Shown: positions 45,338 through 55,270 of the stretch, in pieces
How the letters are laid out: every line of letters begins with the position of its first letter
How positions within the stretch are numbered: the first letter of the stretch is position 1
Source of the DNA: Sulfurimicrobium lacus
Lineage (GTDB): Bacteria; Pseudomonadota; Gammaproteobacteria; Burkholderiales; Sulfuricellaceae
DNA length: 64,000 nucleotides
Reading direction: 5' to 3'
NCBI RefSeq assembly: GCF_011764585.1
Contig: NZ_AP022853.1
Span: forward strand, 2,215,501-2,279,500
Notes under the pieces: model-generated
Databases searched by the model: none
Told to the model about the DNA's origin: nothing
Seen by the model: the letters and a program-made list of their open reading frames with translations, nothing else
Program-made: the position numbers and the translations under genes

Positions 45338-45691
45338 ATGACAAGAAATAGCCAGAAAATTCGGTTCTTCCGAAAGCATATTCCATCGTTCGAGTGCGAA
45401 CCCGGTTGTCGCGATTGCTGCGGGCCGGTGACCACCTCCACCGAAGAGATTGCAAGGCTTCCAGTCAAACGCCATGAGGAATATGAGGCAGCGCTTGCCA
45501 ATCTAAGTTGTCCTCACCTTGGGGACAATGGATGCCAGGTCTATGCAGAACGCCCGCTGATCTGCCGCCTGTTTGGCACGACGCCACGGCTTGCCTGCCC
45601 GAATGGCAAGCGTCCTGAGGTGATGATCGATCCACAAATAGAGCAGCAGATCCAACATTTCTTTGAGAAGACACGCCATGTGCTGGTTTGA
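45338..45691 (+). CDS. YkgJ-family cysteine-cluster protein
   Basis: 117 residues from ATG 45338. Cysteines in FECEPGCRDCCGPV, then NLSCPHLGDNGCQVYAERPL and ICRLFG, match the YkgJ/UPF0153 zinc- or iron-binding cluster. Precise function unknown. It lies 32 bp after the sugar-nucleotide enzyme. The same frame is open far upstream, but that part is antisense-like shadow of the preceding gene. Confidence 0.85.
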   Translation: MTRNSQKIRFFRKHIPSFECEPGCRDCCGPVTTSTEEIARLPVKRHEEYEAALANLSCPHLGDNGCQVYAERPLICRLFGTTPRLACPNGKRPEVMIDPQIEQQIQHFFEKTRHVLV

Positions 45692-46024
45692 AAATGATTT
45701 CTACTGGTGAGTACAAAGACCTTCCGAGCAAGCACAGCCATGATCAGGGATAAGTTGTTTCATATTTGCAACGCCAACAAACCGATAGACGTTGAGGAAT
45801 AATGATGGTTACACTGCTTTGTAACTCGCTTTGGCACCTAGCCTACGAACGGATTGGTCGCGTGGAATAGGGCCGCCCACTGGACTGGCCTCTAGTATTA
45901 CCCGTTCCTGGTCGGCATGGTGAAAGTACCCGGAGTAAGCAGCTGCGGGCTACATATCATGACCGGTCCCCTTTTCTGGAGATCTAGGCATGTGGTTGAA
46001 GGTTCTATCGGCGAAGCACTGGCC
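45692..46024. other. Intergenic region before the hydrogenase-4-like operon
   Basis: About 330 bp without a recognised gene, RNA or clear promoter. The operon's promoter must lie here. An in-frame extension upstream of 46025 exists but encodes no membrane-protein-like sequence. Confidence 0.4.
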
Positions 46025-48067
46025 ATGAGCACGGCGATCCCTCTACTTATCGCATATGTCGCTGCGGCGTGCGCCCTGCTGTCGGGCGTAGTCTCCCTGT
46101 TTGCCGGGCGTCACCATCCGGGTTTCCTGCATTCCGGTTCGTTCCTGTTTCTGTTTCTCGCCGGGGCCACCAGCATTGCCGCCGGCGGCTGGGCACTACT
46201 CGCCAATCTCACCCTCACCGGCCAGATGGCGCTTGGCCTGCCCTGGCTCAAGTGGCATATGCGGCTCGATCCTCTTTCCGGCTTTTTCCTGCTGCTGCTC
46301 GGCACACTGGTGATCGCGGTTTCGCTCTACGGCCCCAGCTACACGCGCGAATTTGCGCGAGGTAAGGCAGCCCAGCCCTTGCCTCCGCTCGGTGTGTTCA
46401 CCGCGACCTTCATTCTCGGCATGCAGATGCTGCTGCTCGCCGACGACGCCCTGGTGTTCATGATCTTCTGGGAGATGATGTCGCTTTCCGGCTACTTTCT
46501 CGTCGTCTACCAGCACCAGCATGCCGCCAACCGCCACGCCGCCTTTCTCTACCTGCTGCTCGCCCACGTCGGTGCCCTGGTCATCCTGCTTTCCTTTGGC
46601 GTACTTGCCGCGTTCGGCGGCGGCCTGACTTTCGACCAGATGCGGGTGGCCCACCTCACGCCGCAGTGGGCAACGCTGGCCTTTCTATTCGCTTTTATCG
46701 GCTTCGGCACCAAGTCCGGCATGGCGCCGCTGCATGTCTGGCTACCCGATGCACACCCAGTGGCCCCGTCGCATATTTCGGCCATGATGAGCGGCGCCAT
46801 GATCAAGATGGGCATCTACGGCATCGTGCGCGTAAGCTATGACCTGATCGGCAATGTGCGCTGGGAATGGGGGCTGCTTGTGCTCGTCATCGGCACTGCC
46901 TCGGCGCTGCTCGGCGTGCTCTATGCCCTCATGCAGCACGACCTAAAGCGCCTGCTCGCCTATCACTCAATCGAAAACATCGGCATCATTCTCATGGGTC
47001 TGGGGATGTCGATGATCTTCATCGGCAGCGGACACAAATTGCTCGGCACGCTCGGGTTGGTGGCGGCACTCTACCACACACTCAACCACGCACTGTTCAA
47101 GGGGCTGCTGTTTCTCGGCGCCGGCGCGGTGCTCTATCGCACGCACGAGCGCGACCTCGAGCGCATGGGCGGACTGATTCATCGCATGCCGGTCACGGCG
47201 TTCATGTTTCTGGTCGGCAGCGTCGCGATCTCGGCGTTGCCCCCTTTCAACGGCTTCGTTTCCGAGTGGCTGACGTTCCAAACGGCGTTGCAGGCACCGG
47301 CGCTGGAAAACGGCGTGCTGCGCACGATGATTCCGATCTCGGCCGCATTGCTTGCTCTGACCGGAGCGCTTGCCGCAGCTTGCTTCGTCAAGGCTTTCGG
47401 TATCGCGTTCCTCGGCAAACCGCGAACACGCCGCGTCGCACGCGCACGCGAGGTGCCGAGGGGAATGCAGGGCGGCATGGCGCTATTGGCGGTACTGTGC
47501 TTGCTACTCGGCGTGTTACCGACCTCGGTTATCATGGTGATGGCACCTGTCACGCAACTGCTGGTGCAGGAATCGCTGCCTTCGGCCGCTGCCCAGGGCT
47601 GGTTATGGCTGACGCCGATTTCGCCCCAGGTTGCCTCCTACTCGGCGCCCTTGGTACTGATCGCTATCGTCGTGGTGTTCGGCATGGGCTTCCTGTTGCT
47701 CAAACGTGGAGCCGTCCCCGCCCGCCGGGTCGATACTTGGGACTGCGGCTTCGGGCGACTCACCGCGCGCATGGAGTATACCTCCACCGCTTTCACCCAG
47801 CCGATCCGGCGCGTTTTCGGTGCAGTATGGAAGGTGGAAGAGGATGTCGAGACGGTCGCTGGCGCTGGCCCTATTCCGCGCGTCACCAGCATTCGCCACC
47901 ACCTGCATGTGCAGGACTGGTCCTGGCTCAAGGTCTATCAACCGATTGGGCGGCTGGTGCTACATGCGGCACGGCGCATCGGCTTCATCCAGACCGGCAA
48001 CATCCATACCTATCTGAAATACTCGCTCGCAACGCTGCTCTTTTTGCTATGGATAGTCAGCCTATGA
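46025..48067 (+). CDS. hyfB: Hydrogenase-4 component B-like antiporter subunit
   Basis: 680 residues with about 16 membrane segments, homologous to Mrp/NuoL-type ion-translocating subunits. The key Glu is in IFWEMMSLSGYF and the key Lys in FGTKSGMAPLHVWLPDAHPV; a second Lys/His region follows (YHTLNHALFKGLLFLGAG). The C-terminal hydrophilic part (DTWDCGFGRLTARMEYTSTA) is typical of HyfB/HycC. ATG 46025 was chosen because the first membrane helix begins immediately after it. The stop overlaps hyfC as ATGA. Confidence 0.92.
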   Translation: MSTAIPLLIAYVAAACALLSGVVSLFAGRHHPGFLHSGSFLFLFLAGATSIAAGGWALLANLTLTGQMALGLPWLKWHMRLDPLSGFFLLLLGTLVIAVSLYGPSYTREFARGKAAQPLPPLGVFTATFILGMQMLLLADDALVFMIFWEMMSLSGYFLVVYQHQHAANRHAAFLYLLLAHVGALVILLSFGVLAAFGGGLTFDQMRVAHLTPQWATLAFLFAFIGFGTKSGMAPLHVWLPDAHPVAPSHISAMMSGAMIKMGIYGIVRVSYDLIGNVRWEWGLLVLVIGTASALLGVLYALMQHDLKRLLAYHSIENIGIILMGLGMSMIFIGSGHKLLGTLGLVAALYHTLNHALFKGLLFLGAGAVLYRTHERDLERMGGLIHRMPVTAFMFLVGSVAISALPPFNGFVSEWLTFQTALQAPALENGVLRTMIPISAALLALTGALAAACFVKAFGIAFLGKPRTRRVARAREVPRGMQGGMALLAVLCLLLGVLPTSVIMVMAPVTQLLVQESLPSAAAQGWLWLTPISPQVASYSAPLVLIAIVVVFGMGFLLLKRGAVPARRVDTWDCGFGRLTARMEYTSTAFTQPIRRVFGAVWKVEEDVETVAGAGPIPRVTSIRHHLHVQDWSWLKVYQPIGRLVLHAARRIGFIQTGNIHTYLKYSLATLLFLLWIVSL

Positions 48068-49023
48068 ACAGCCAATCGATCGTCTGGGCGCTCGCAGCGG
48101 CGCAGACGCTGCTGTTCATCCTCGCCGCGCCACTGCTAGCGGGATGGGTGAAACGGATTAAGTGTCACCAGCAGAACCGTGCGGCGCCAGCCGTTTGGCA
48201 GCCGTACCGCGATCTGACCAAGCTACTGAAGAAGAATATGGTGCTGGCCGGAAATGCCTCCTGGCTGTTCCGCGCCGTTCCCTACATCATATTCGGCGCC
48301 ACGCTGCTCGCCGCCGCCGCCGTTCCACTCATCGCCGTACACCTTCCCACTTCGGCGATTGCCGATGTGATCGTACTGGTTGGTTTTTTTGCGCTGGCAC
48401 GGTTTTTCACAGCGCTGGCCGCTCTCGACATCGGCACCGCTTTCGGCGGCATGGGCGCCTCGCGTGAAATGACCGTCGCCGCGCTGGCCGAACCGGCCAT
48501 GCTCATGGCGGTATTCACGCTAGCCATGACGGCGCATTCAACCAACCTGTCGGTGGCTATCGAGACGGTTCTGCAAGCGGGCTTGGTGCTGCGCCCATCG
48601 TTCCTGTTCGCCCTGCTCGCGCTGGCCATGGTGGCGGTGGCCGAGTGTGGGCGCATTCCGGTGGACAACCCGGCCACCCACCTTGAACTGACCATGCTGC
48701 ACGAGGCCATGATCCTGGAATATAGCGGACGTCACCTGGCCCTGATCGAGTGGGCGGCGCAGATCAAGCTGATGATATACGCGGTGCTGATTATCGACTT
48801 CTTCCTCCCTTGGGGCATTGCCAGCGAATTCAGCACTGGCGCCTTGATCGTAGGGGTCGTGGCTGCCACGGCCAAATTGATGCTGCTCGCCATGCTGCTG
48901 GTGGTGTGGGAGACGGTGCTGGCCAAGATGCGCCTGTTTCGGGTGCCGCAGTTCCTCGGCTTCGCCTTCATGCTTGCGCTTCTCGGCATGCTCACTAACG
49001 TCGTGCTGGAAACTGGGGGGTAA
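48064..49023 (+). CDS. hyfC: Hydrogenase-4 component C-like membrane subunit (NuoH/HycD type)
   Basis: 319 residues with about eight membrane helices. It shows the NuoH-family loops near the quinone or ferredoxin site (QPYRDLTKLLKKN, GGMGASREMT, ECGRIPVDNPATHLELTMLH). This subunit links the peripheral arm to the membrane pumps. Start ATG 48064 within the hyfB stop; another ATG at 48049 would overlap more. Confidence 0.92.
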   Translation: MNSQSIVWALAAAQTLLFILAAPLLAGWVKRIKCHQQNRAAPAVWQPYRDLTKLLKKNMVLAGNASWLFRAVPYIIFGATLLAAAAVPLIAVHLPTSAIADVIVLVGFFALARFFTALAALDIGTAFGGMGASREMTVAALAEPAMLMAVFTLAMTAHSTNLSVAIETVLQAGLVLRPSFLFALLALAMVAVAECGRIPVDNPATHLELTMLHEAMILEYSGRHLALIEWAAQIKLMIYAVLIIDFFLPWGIASEFSTGALIVGVVAATAKLMLLAMLLVVWETVLAKMRLFRVPQFLGFAFMLALLGMLTNVVLETGG

Positions 49024-49752
49024 ATGGCGCTTTCCAGTCTCAGCCTTTATAGCCAGGCCATCATCCTATTCGCGGCCCTGGTGCTGTTCTCCTCCTTCGT
49101 CATGCTCGCTCAGACGCGCATGGTGCCGCTCATTTTCACTTTTGCCTGGCAAGGTCTGCTGATGGCGGTGGCGACCGTGCTGGTCGCCATCGTCTCGAAT
49201 CATAAGCACCTCTACATTTCCGCTGCGCTCACCGTCGCGCTCAAGGTGGGGCTGATCCCGTGGGTGCTCTATCGCCTCAGCGTTCGGCTCGACATGAATT
49301 ACGACACCGAGGTGATAAAGCATCCTTCGCTGTTGCTCCTCGGCGGCGCCGGCCTGGTCATTTTCAGCTATTTCATTGCCCTTCCGATCGTACACCTGTC
49401 CGGTTTGGCCACGCGCAACACCATCGCCGTGAGCATCGCTGTCGAACTCCTCGGCATGCTGATTATGTCCGTGCGCAGGACGGCGATGGCGCAGGTCATC
49501 GGCTTCATGTCCATGGAAAACGGGCTGTTCTTTGCCGCCGTGGTGTCTACCTACGGCATGCCGCTTATCGTCGAACTCGGCGTGGCCTTCGACGTCATGG
49601 TCGCGTCCATCCTGTTCGGCGTGTTCTTCTTTCACCTGCGCGATTCGTTCGATTCCCTTGATGTCAGCCATCTCAACCTCCTGTCCGAGGCGAATGAACC
49701 GGCGCCATTGGCGGAAACCGCTGTTGCGACAACACCGGGAGAGCACACATGA
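49024..49752 (+). CDS. hyfE: Hydrogenase-4 component E-like membrane subunit
   Basis: 242 residues, six to seven membrane helices, NuoK-like in the second half (RNTIAVSIAVELLGMLIMSV). Starts immediately after the hyfC stop. HyfE is the NuoK-type pump component of group 4 hydrogenase-like complexes. The hydrophilic C-terminus (about 205-242) is longer than usual. Its stop overlaps hyfF as ATGA. Confidence 0.88.
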   Translation: MALSSLSLYSQAIILFAALVLFSSFVMLAQTRMVPLIFTFAWQGLLMAVATVLVAIVSNHKHLYISAALTVALKVGLIPWVLYRLSVRLDMNYDTEVIKHPSLLLLGGAGLVIFSYFIALPIVHLSGLATRNTIAVSIAVELLGMLIMSVRRTAMAQVIGFMSMENGLFFAAVVSTYGMPLIVELGVAFDVMVASILFGVFFFHLRDSFDSLDVSHLNLLSEANEPAPLAETAVATTPGEHT

Positions 49753-51221
49753 CGATGCTGGAAATCACGCTGCTGGCACCGTTTATCGGCGGCCTGCTGC
49801 TGGCCTGGATCGGTCACCGCACGCTCGCCGGCTGGGTCAATGTGGCCACCGGCGTGGTGACCTTCGCCGCCTCGCTGGTCATGGCGCTGGATGTCTTCGC
49901 CCATGGGCCGCAGCTTTCCAGCGGGCACCTGTTCTACATCGACGCCTTCAACGTTTATCTGGTCGTCCTTACCGCTTTCGTCGGCATGACCACCTCGATA
50001 TTCTCACGCCCCTACATGCGCCACGAAGTCGAGCGCGGGCGCGTCACCGACCGGCGCATGCGCCTCTACCACTCGATGTATCAGGGCTTCCTGTTCTCGA
50101 TGTTGCTGGCGCTGTCGACCAACAATCTCGGCATTATGTGGGTGGCCATGGAATCCGCCACCTTGACCACCGTGCTGCTGATTTCGCTCTACCGCACGCC
50201 GCAGTCGATCGAGGCGGCATGGAAGTATTTCGTGCTCTGCGGCGTCGGCATCGCCCAGGCTTTGTTCGGCACAGTGCTCATCTATTTCGCCGCCGAGAAC
50301 CGGGTTGGCGCCGAACACGGTGACACCCTGCTGTGGACCGTGCTGCACGACACCGCAGCCGCCAATCTGGACCCGGCGGTGGTCTCGCTCGCCTTCGTCT
50401 TCCTGCTGGTCGGCTACGGCACCAAGGTCGGCCTGGTGCCCTTGCACAACTGGCTGCCGGATGCCCACTCTGAAGGCCCGACGCCGATGTCGGCCGTGCT
50501 TTCCGGGCTGCTGCTCAACGTCGCGCTGTATGCCCTGGTGCGCTTCAAGATGCTGGTGGATGCCTCGCTGCATACCGAGCTCGCCGGTCACCTGATGATG
50601 GGCTTCGGCCTGCTTTCATTCGTGGTGGCGGGCCTGTTCCTGCACCGCCAGCACGACATCAAGCGCATGTACAGCTATTCGTCGATCGAGCACATGGGGT
50701 TGATGACCTTTGCCTTCGGCATCGGCGGACCGCTGGCCACTTTCGGCGCGCTACTGCATATGACGGTGAATTCGCTCACCAAGTCGGCCATCTTCGTCAC
50801 CGTCGGCTACGCCTCGCAACTCGCCGGAACGCAGCGTATCGAGGACATCCGCGGCCTGATTCGCACCCAGCCCAGCATCGGCTGGGGATTGTTGATCGGC
50901 ACGGTGGCGATTACCGGTTTCCCACCCTTCGGCGTATTCATCAGCGAATTTCTGCTGCTCATGGCCACCATGAAGTCCTGGCCTTGGTTGACGATCCCGC
51001 TGCTGGTTGGCTTCGGCGTGGCATTCGCCGGCCTGTTCCGCCACCTGCAACCGATGGTCTTCGGCGAGCCGCCGACCGGGCAGAAACCGGTACGCGCCAA
51101 CATGCTGCCGGTGGCGGTGCATCTTACCTTGGTGCTGTGGCTCGGGCTGTCGATTCCCACCTTCCTCTCGAACTGGTTCGAACAGGCCACGCTGCTCATT
51201 GCGGGAGCGCCGCTACGATGA
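49749..51221 (+). CDS. hyfF: Hydrogenase-4 component F-like antiporter subunit
   Basis: 490 residues, about 14 membrane segments, a second Mrp/NuoL-M-N-type ion-translocating subunit. Key residues: Glu in IMWVAMESATLTTVLL and Lys in VGYGTKVGLVPLHNWLPDAH. With HyfB this gives the complex two antiporter-like units. Overlaps hyfE and hyfG by 4 bp each. Confidence 0.92.
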   Translation: MTMLEITLLAPFIGGLLLAWIGHRTLAGWVNVATGVVTFAASLVMALDVFAHGPQLSSGHLFYIDAFNVYLVVLTAFVGMTTSIFSRPYMRHEVERGRVTDRRMRLYHSMYQGFLFSMLLALSTNNLGIMWVAMESATLTTVLLISLYRTPQSIEAAWKYFVLCGVGIAQALFGTVLIYFAAENRVGAEHGDTLLWTVLHDTAAANLDPAVVSLAFVFLLVGYGTKVGLVPLHNWLPDAHSEGPTPMSAVLSGLLLNVALYALVRFKMLVDASLHTELAGHLMMGFGLLSFVVAGLFLHRQHDIKRMYSYSSIEHMGLMTFAFGIGGPLATFGALLHMTVNSLTKSAIFVTVGYASQLAGTQRIEDIRGLIRTQPSIGWGLLIGTVAITGFPPFGVFISEFLLLMATMKSWPWLTIPLLVGFGVAFAGLFRHLQPMVFGEPPTGQKPVRANMLPVAVHLTLVLWLGLSIPTFLSNWFEQATLLIAGAPLR

Positions 51222-52816
51222 CGCAGGACAAGCCATTTGCCCCATTTCTCGGCCATCTGGCGCAAACGGGGCTGCGTGTCGAGTCTGTGGCCGCGCACGG
51301 GCTCGCGCCGGCGCAAGTCATCACGGTACAAGCTGAAGACTGGGGCCGGCTTGGCCAGGAAGCCAAGGAGTGGGGATGCCGCTGGGCCGCTGGCTGGGGC
51401 GAGGATATAGACGGGAAAGTTGATAAGGCGATCCACATCCACGCCTGTTTTGAGAAAGGTGGCGCCTACCTGCTCGCACGCACGATGGTCACGCGCACCA
51501 ATCCGATCCTGTCCTCGCATACGCCGTCCTATCCGGCGGCCGACCGTCCCGAGCGGCATACCCAGGACATGTTCGGCGTGGCCTTTACCGATCACCCCGA
51601 TGCGCGCCGCTGGACACGGCATCAGGCGTGGAAGAGTTCGGAGTATCCTCTACGCCGGGATTTTCCCGCCGCAGGCCACCCGCTCGCAGCAACGCCAGCC
51701 GATCACCAGTACAAATTCCTCGCCGCACAAGGCAGCGGCGTCTATGAGATACCAGTAGGGCCGGTACATGCCGGCATCATCGAGCCGGGACATTTTCGCT
51801 TTCAGACAGTGGGCGAAACGGTACTCCACCTCGAGGCGCGCCTCGGCTACACCCACAAGGGCATCGAGAAAATCGCCGAGGGCCGTGATGCAGCCAGCTT
51901 GGCGCGCCTGGCCGGGCGCGTCTCGGGCGATTCAACTGTTGCGCACGCTTGGGCGGCGAGCATGGCGATGGAGAAAGCGGCAGGACTTACGGCACCGCCA
52001 CGCGCCGTCTGGCTGCGCGCCTTGATGTGCGAACGCGAGCGCGTCGCCAATCATCTCGGCGACATCGGCGCGATCGCCAACGATGTCGGCTTTGCCTTCG
52101 GTTTCTACCAGTTCGGGCGGCTGCGCGAGGCTTGGCAACGCGCCTCGTGCGAGGTCTTCGGCCACCGTTTCATGATGGATTGCATCGTTCCCGGCGGCGT
52201 GGCGGCTGACTTGGAACCGCGATTTATGGAAACCATGCGCGATGAGGCAGACGCCTTGCGCTGGCAGATCGGTAAGCTGATGGCTATCGTTTACGATTCG
52301 CCCTCGCTGACGAACCGGCTGCTGGGCACCGGCGTGCTCACGCCGGAACAGGCCAGCGCGCTGGGCTGTATGGGCTATGTGGGGCGCGCATCGAGTCTGG
52401 ATTTCGATGTTCGGCGAGATGCGACTTATCCGCCCTATGATCGACTTAAAGTCACCGTTCCGCTGCATCATACCGGCGACGTCAACGCGCGTATGCGCGT
52501 GCGCCACGAGGAAATAGTCGTCTCGCTCGAGGTCATCAAGGCGCTGCTTGCAGGGCTACCCGATGGACCGGTCGGTAGCGAGTGGCGAGTTCCCATAGCG
52601 GACAGCGAAGGACTGGGGATCATCGAGGGCTGGCGCGGAGAAATCATTAGCTACGTGCGCTTCGGTGCAGGCGGGCGGATCGCTCGCTTCTTCCCGCGCG
52701 ACCCGTCATGGACCACTTGGCCGGCGCTCGAAGTGCTGATCCACGACAACATCGTCCCAGACTTCCCGGTGTGCAACAAGTCCGTGAATGGGTCATATTC
52801 AGGAAACGATCTATAA
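51218..52816 (+). CDS. hyfG: Hydrogenase-4 component G-like large subunit lacking NiFe ligands
   Basis: 532 residues. An N-terminal NuoC-like part (about 40-175, ERHTQDMFGVAFTDHPD) is fused to a NuoD/hydrogenase large-subunit part (about 185-532). In true group 4 hydrogenases RVCGIC supplies two Ni ligands; here it reads RVSGDS (S236, S239). The C-terminal DPCxxC position reads DFPVCNKS with only C519. A NiFe centre is therefore unlikely, as in energy-converting-hydrogenase-related (Ehr) complexes. No maturation genes lie nearby. It overlaps hyfF (ATGA) and hyfI (TAATG). Confidence 0.9.
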   Translation: MTQDKPFAPFLGHLAQTGLRVESVAAHGLAPAQVITVQAEDWGRLGQEAKEWGCRWAAGWGEDIDGKVDKAIHIHACFEKGGAYLLARTMVTRTNPILSSHTPSYPAADRPERHTQDMFGVAFTDHPDARRWTRHQAWKSSEYPLRRDFPAAGHPLAATPADHQYKFLAAQGSGVYEIPVGPVHAGIIEPGHFRFQTVGETVLHLEARLGYTHKGIEKIAEGRDAASLARLAGRVSGDSTVAHAWAASMAMEKAAGLTAPPRAVWLRALMCERERVANHLGDIGAIANDVGFAFGFYQFGRLREAWQRASCEVFGHRFMMDCIVPGGVAADLEPRFMETMRDEADALRWQIGKLMAIVYDSPSLTNRLLGTGVLTPEQASALGCMGYVGRASSLDFDVRRDATYPPYDRLKVTVPLHHTGDVNARMRVRHEEIVVSLEVIKALLAGLPDGPVGSEWRVPIADSEGLGIIEGWRGEIISYVRFGAGGRIARFFPRDPSWTTWPALEVLIHDNIVPDFPVCNKSVNGSYSGNDL

Positions 52817-53328
52817 TGCTGCGCATTCTTGGAAAAATACAGCGTATCGGCATCATCTCCGAGCCACTACCGCCGCTCAACGAACCCGCGCTAACCGAAA
52901 TCGGAGAACAGCTCAAGGCACGCATCGGCGAGCTGTTCGGCGGCAGCCTCGCCATCCGGGAAGTGGATGCGGGCTCATGCAACGGCTGCGAGCTTGAAAT
53001 CCAGGCGCTCAACAACTCCTGGTACAGCATTGAACGCTTCGGTGTGCATTTCGTCGCCAGCCCGCGCCATGCCGACATGCTACTGGTCACCGGCCCCGTC
53101 TCGCGCCACATGGAAGAGGCGATACACCGCACCCTTGCTGCAACACCCGAACCCAGGCTAGTCATCGCCGTAGGCGCGTGCGGCGCAGACGGCGGCGAAT
53201 TCGGTGAGAGCTACGCCTCACGCGGCGCGGTTGCGAACGTGATTCCCGTCGATGCCGTCATTCGCGGCTGCCCGCCAACCCCGGTCGACCTAATGCGCGG
53301 CATCCTCGAAGCCATCGGCAGACCATAG
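52816..53328 (+). CDS. hyfI: Hydrogenase-4 component I-like small subunit (NuoB type)
   Basis: 170 residues. Carries a single proximal [4Fe-4S] site with four Cys residues in AGSCNGCELE, VGACGADGG and RGCPPTP, equivalent to complex I cluster N2. This cluster would face the altered large subunit. Last gene of the six-gene hyfBCEFGI operon; hyfA-, hyfD- and hyfH-type genes are missing, so there is no visible ferredoxin-like electron-entry subunit. Confidence 0.92.
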   Translation: MLRILGKIQRIGIISEPLPPLNEPALTEIGEQLKARIGELFGGSLAIREVDAGSCNGCELEIQALNNSWYSIERFGVHFVASPRHADMLLVTGPVSRHMEEAIHRTLAATPEPRLVIAVGACGADGGEFGESYASRGAVANVIPVDAVIRGCPPTPVDLMRGILEAIGRP

Positions 53329-53335
53329 ATTTGAT

Positions 53336-53560
53336 TTACGTGGTAGTCAGCATGATCGCAGGTACGCTCACTTTTTTCTCGGTCGCGACCTTAAACTATC
53401 GAAGAATTTCTTTCTGATTCCAGATGCAATTGGGCTGGCATTATTTACCGTTGTTGGAACCAGTGTTGCGCTTAAGCTCAATACAACTTTGCTAATCGCT
53501 GGCCTAACGGGCGGGACCGAATCTGACATGGCTCCCGCAGCCGATGGTTCACATTTGTCA
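53336..53560 (+). pseudogene. Remnant of a UPF0126/TRIC cation-channel gene
   Basis: Two frames together recall the middle of UPF0126 proteins: IYVVVSMIAGTLTFF in the first, then RDLKLSKNFFLIPDAIGLAL and FTVVGTSVALKLNTTLLIAG in the second (stop at 53561-53563). A frameshift near 53390 and missing N- and C-terminal parts show a decayed fragment. It begins right after hyfI and ends near the IS elements, so DNA was probably lost with their arrival. Confidence 0.55.
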
Positions 53561-53573
53561 GCTTGAAGCATAC

Positions 53574-53595
53574 CCTATCCTGATGTCAGGATAGG
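53574..53595. repeat. 22-bp near-perfect palindrome
   Basis: CCTATCCTGA-TG-TCAGGATAGG lies between the channel remnant and the outer end of the IS30-like element. It may be a terminator stem or part of an insertion target; no uridine run follows. Confidence 0.5.
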
Positions 53596-53761
53596 CCGTC
53601 TCGCAACGTCAGAATAGAGTGCAGTCTGGTATTTATTGACACTTGCGGCGAAAGTGTTGGCGCTAAACCAATATTGACCATTTAGACGCGCGGATGCGCG
53701 TTGAAGTTTGACCAGGTAACCCACGACGTATCCTGTTTTTTTAAGCAGGAGGAATGAAGAG

Positions 53762-55270
53762 GTGATTACCATGGTCATGTATGCAAAGGTACGTCGGATG
53801 TTCTTCCGGGAACATCTATCCATCAGCGAGATCGGGCGGCGCACAAGCCTGTCGCGCAACACCATCAAGAAGTGGCTCCGGGCGCCAGACGGTACCGAGC
53901 CCGCGTATTCCAGAGCCAAAGCCATCGTCAAGCTGACGCCATTTGAGGCCAGGCTGAGGTTGTGGCTGGAAGCCGACTCACACCGCCCCAAGCGCGACCG
54001 ACGTACCGCACTGATGATGTTTGAAGCCATCAAGAAGGAGGGCTTCACCGGCTGCTACGCACGGGTCACCGAATTCATGCGCAACTGGCGGAATGTGACC
54101 GCTCCCAGCAAGTCTGCTTATGTTCCTCTCAGGTTTGAACTCGGCGAAGCCTTCCAGTTTGACTGGAGCGAGGAATGGCTGGTGATTGGCGGCATTCACC
54201 GCAAGATTCTGGCCGCACACACCAAACTGTGCGCCAGCCGTGCATTCCTGCTATCGGCCTATCCCACGCAAAGCCACGAGATGTTGTTCGATGCGCACAC
54301 CCGGGCCTTCACGGCCCTGGGTGGCATTCCCCGGCGCGGCATCTACGACAACATGAAGACCGCCGTAGACAAGGTGTGCAAGGGCAAATGCCGCGTCGTC
54401 AATACACGGTTCTTTGCCATGACGGCACATTACCTGTTCGACCCTGATTTCTGCAACGTCGCCTCAGGCTGGGAGAAAGGCGTCGTCGAGAAGAACGTCC
54501 AGGATTCCCGCCGCCGTGTGTGGATGGAGGCCAAAGAACAGCGATTCAGCACATTCGGTGAGTTGAATGCCTGGCTGGAAGTACGCTGCCGCACCTTGTG
54601 GGCGGCAATGGAGCATCCGGACCATGTGGGCATCACTATCGCTGATGCGCTTGAACAGGAGCAGGCCTATTTGATGCCCATGCCGACCCCGTTTGATGGC
54701 TACGTCGAAGTGCTGGCTCGCGTTTCCAGCACGTGCCTGGTGAGCGTGCAGCGCAACCGCTATTCGGTGCCGTGCCATCTGGCCAACCATAAGATAGCCG
54801 TTCATCTGTATCCCGACCGGATTGAGGCCTACGCCGATAACGCGGTCGTAGCCAGTCATCCGCGCCTGCACCATCGTGACCAGACCAGCTATGACTGGCA
54901 GCATTACATTCCACTCATTGAGCGCAAACCTGGCGCATTACGCAATGGGGCGCCATTCGGTGATATGGCGATGCCCTTCATCATGCTGCAAGCCGCCTTG
55001 CGACGACGCGAACGGAATCTGGGTGATCGCGTCATGGCATCCGTTCTGGCCACCGTGCCAACGCACGGGCTGGATGCCGTCCTGGTTGCGGTGGGGTTGG
55101 TGCTGGAATCCGGTGTGCCAAGCGTCGAGCATGTGCTGAACATGCTGGCACGCCTCAAGCAGGAGGCAATGCCAGCGCAGGTGGAAACCGGCCTGACGCT
55201 CATCGAGGAACCGCTGGCGGATACCGCACGCTACGACAGCTTGAATGCTGGGGAGGTGTCCCATGTCTGA
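53762..55270 (+). CDS. istA: IS21-family transposase IstA
   Basis: 502 residues from GTG 53762 with AGGAGG nine bases upstream. An N-terminal helix-turn-helix ([20 protein letters not shown]) is followed by a DDE catalytic core ([31 protein letters not shown]) and a C-terminal beta region. Cuts and joins the element ends together with IstB. Intact by length. It overlaps istB by 8 bp, as usual in IS21. Confidence 0.93.
   Translation: MITMVMYAKVRRMFFREHLSISEIGRRTSLSRNTIKKWLRAPDGTEPAYSRAKAIVKLTPFEARLRLWLEADSHRPKRDRRTALMMFEAIKKEGFTGCYARVTEFMRNWRNVTAPSKSAYVPLRFELGEAFQFDWSEEWLVIGGIHRKILAAHTKLCASRAFLLSAYPTQSHEMLFDAHTRAFTALGGIPRRGIYDNMKTAVDKVCKGKCRVVNTRFFAMTAHYLFDPDFCNVASGWEKGVVEKNVQDSRRRVWMEAKEQRFSTFGELNAWLEVRCRTLWAAMEHPDHVGITIADALEQEQAYLMPMPTPFDGYVEVLARVSSTCLVSVQRNRYSVPCHLANHKIAVHLYPDRIEAYADNAVVASHPRLHHRDQTSYDWQHYIPLIERKPGALRNGAPFGDMAMPFIMLQAALRRRERNLGDRVMASVLATVPTHGLDAVLVAVGLVLESGVPSVEHVLNMLARLKQEAMPAQVETGLTLIEEPLADTARYDSLNAGEVSHV

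Noticed and set aside
46867-48063. Upstream part of a long plus-strand frame ending at 49023
   Set aside because: Shadow of hyfB; the real hyfC begins at 48064 within the hyfB stop.
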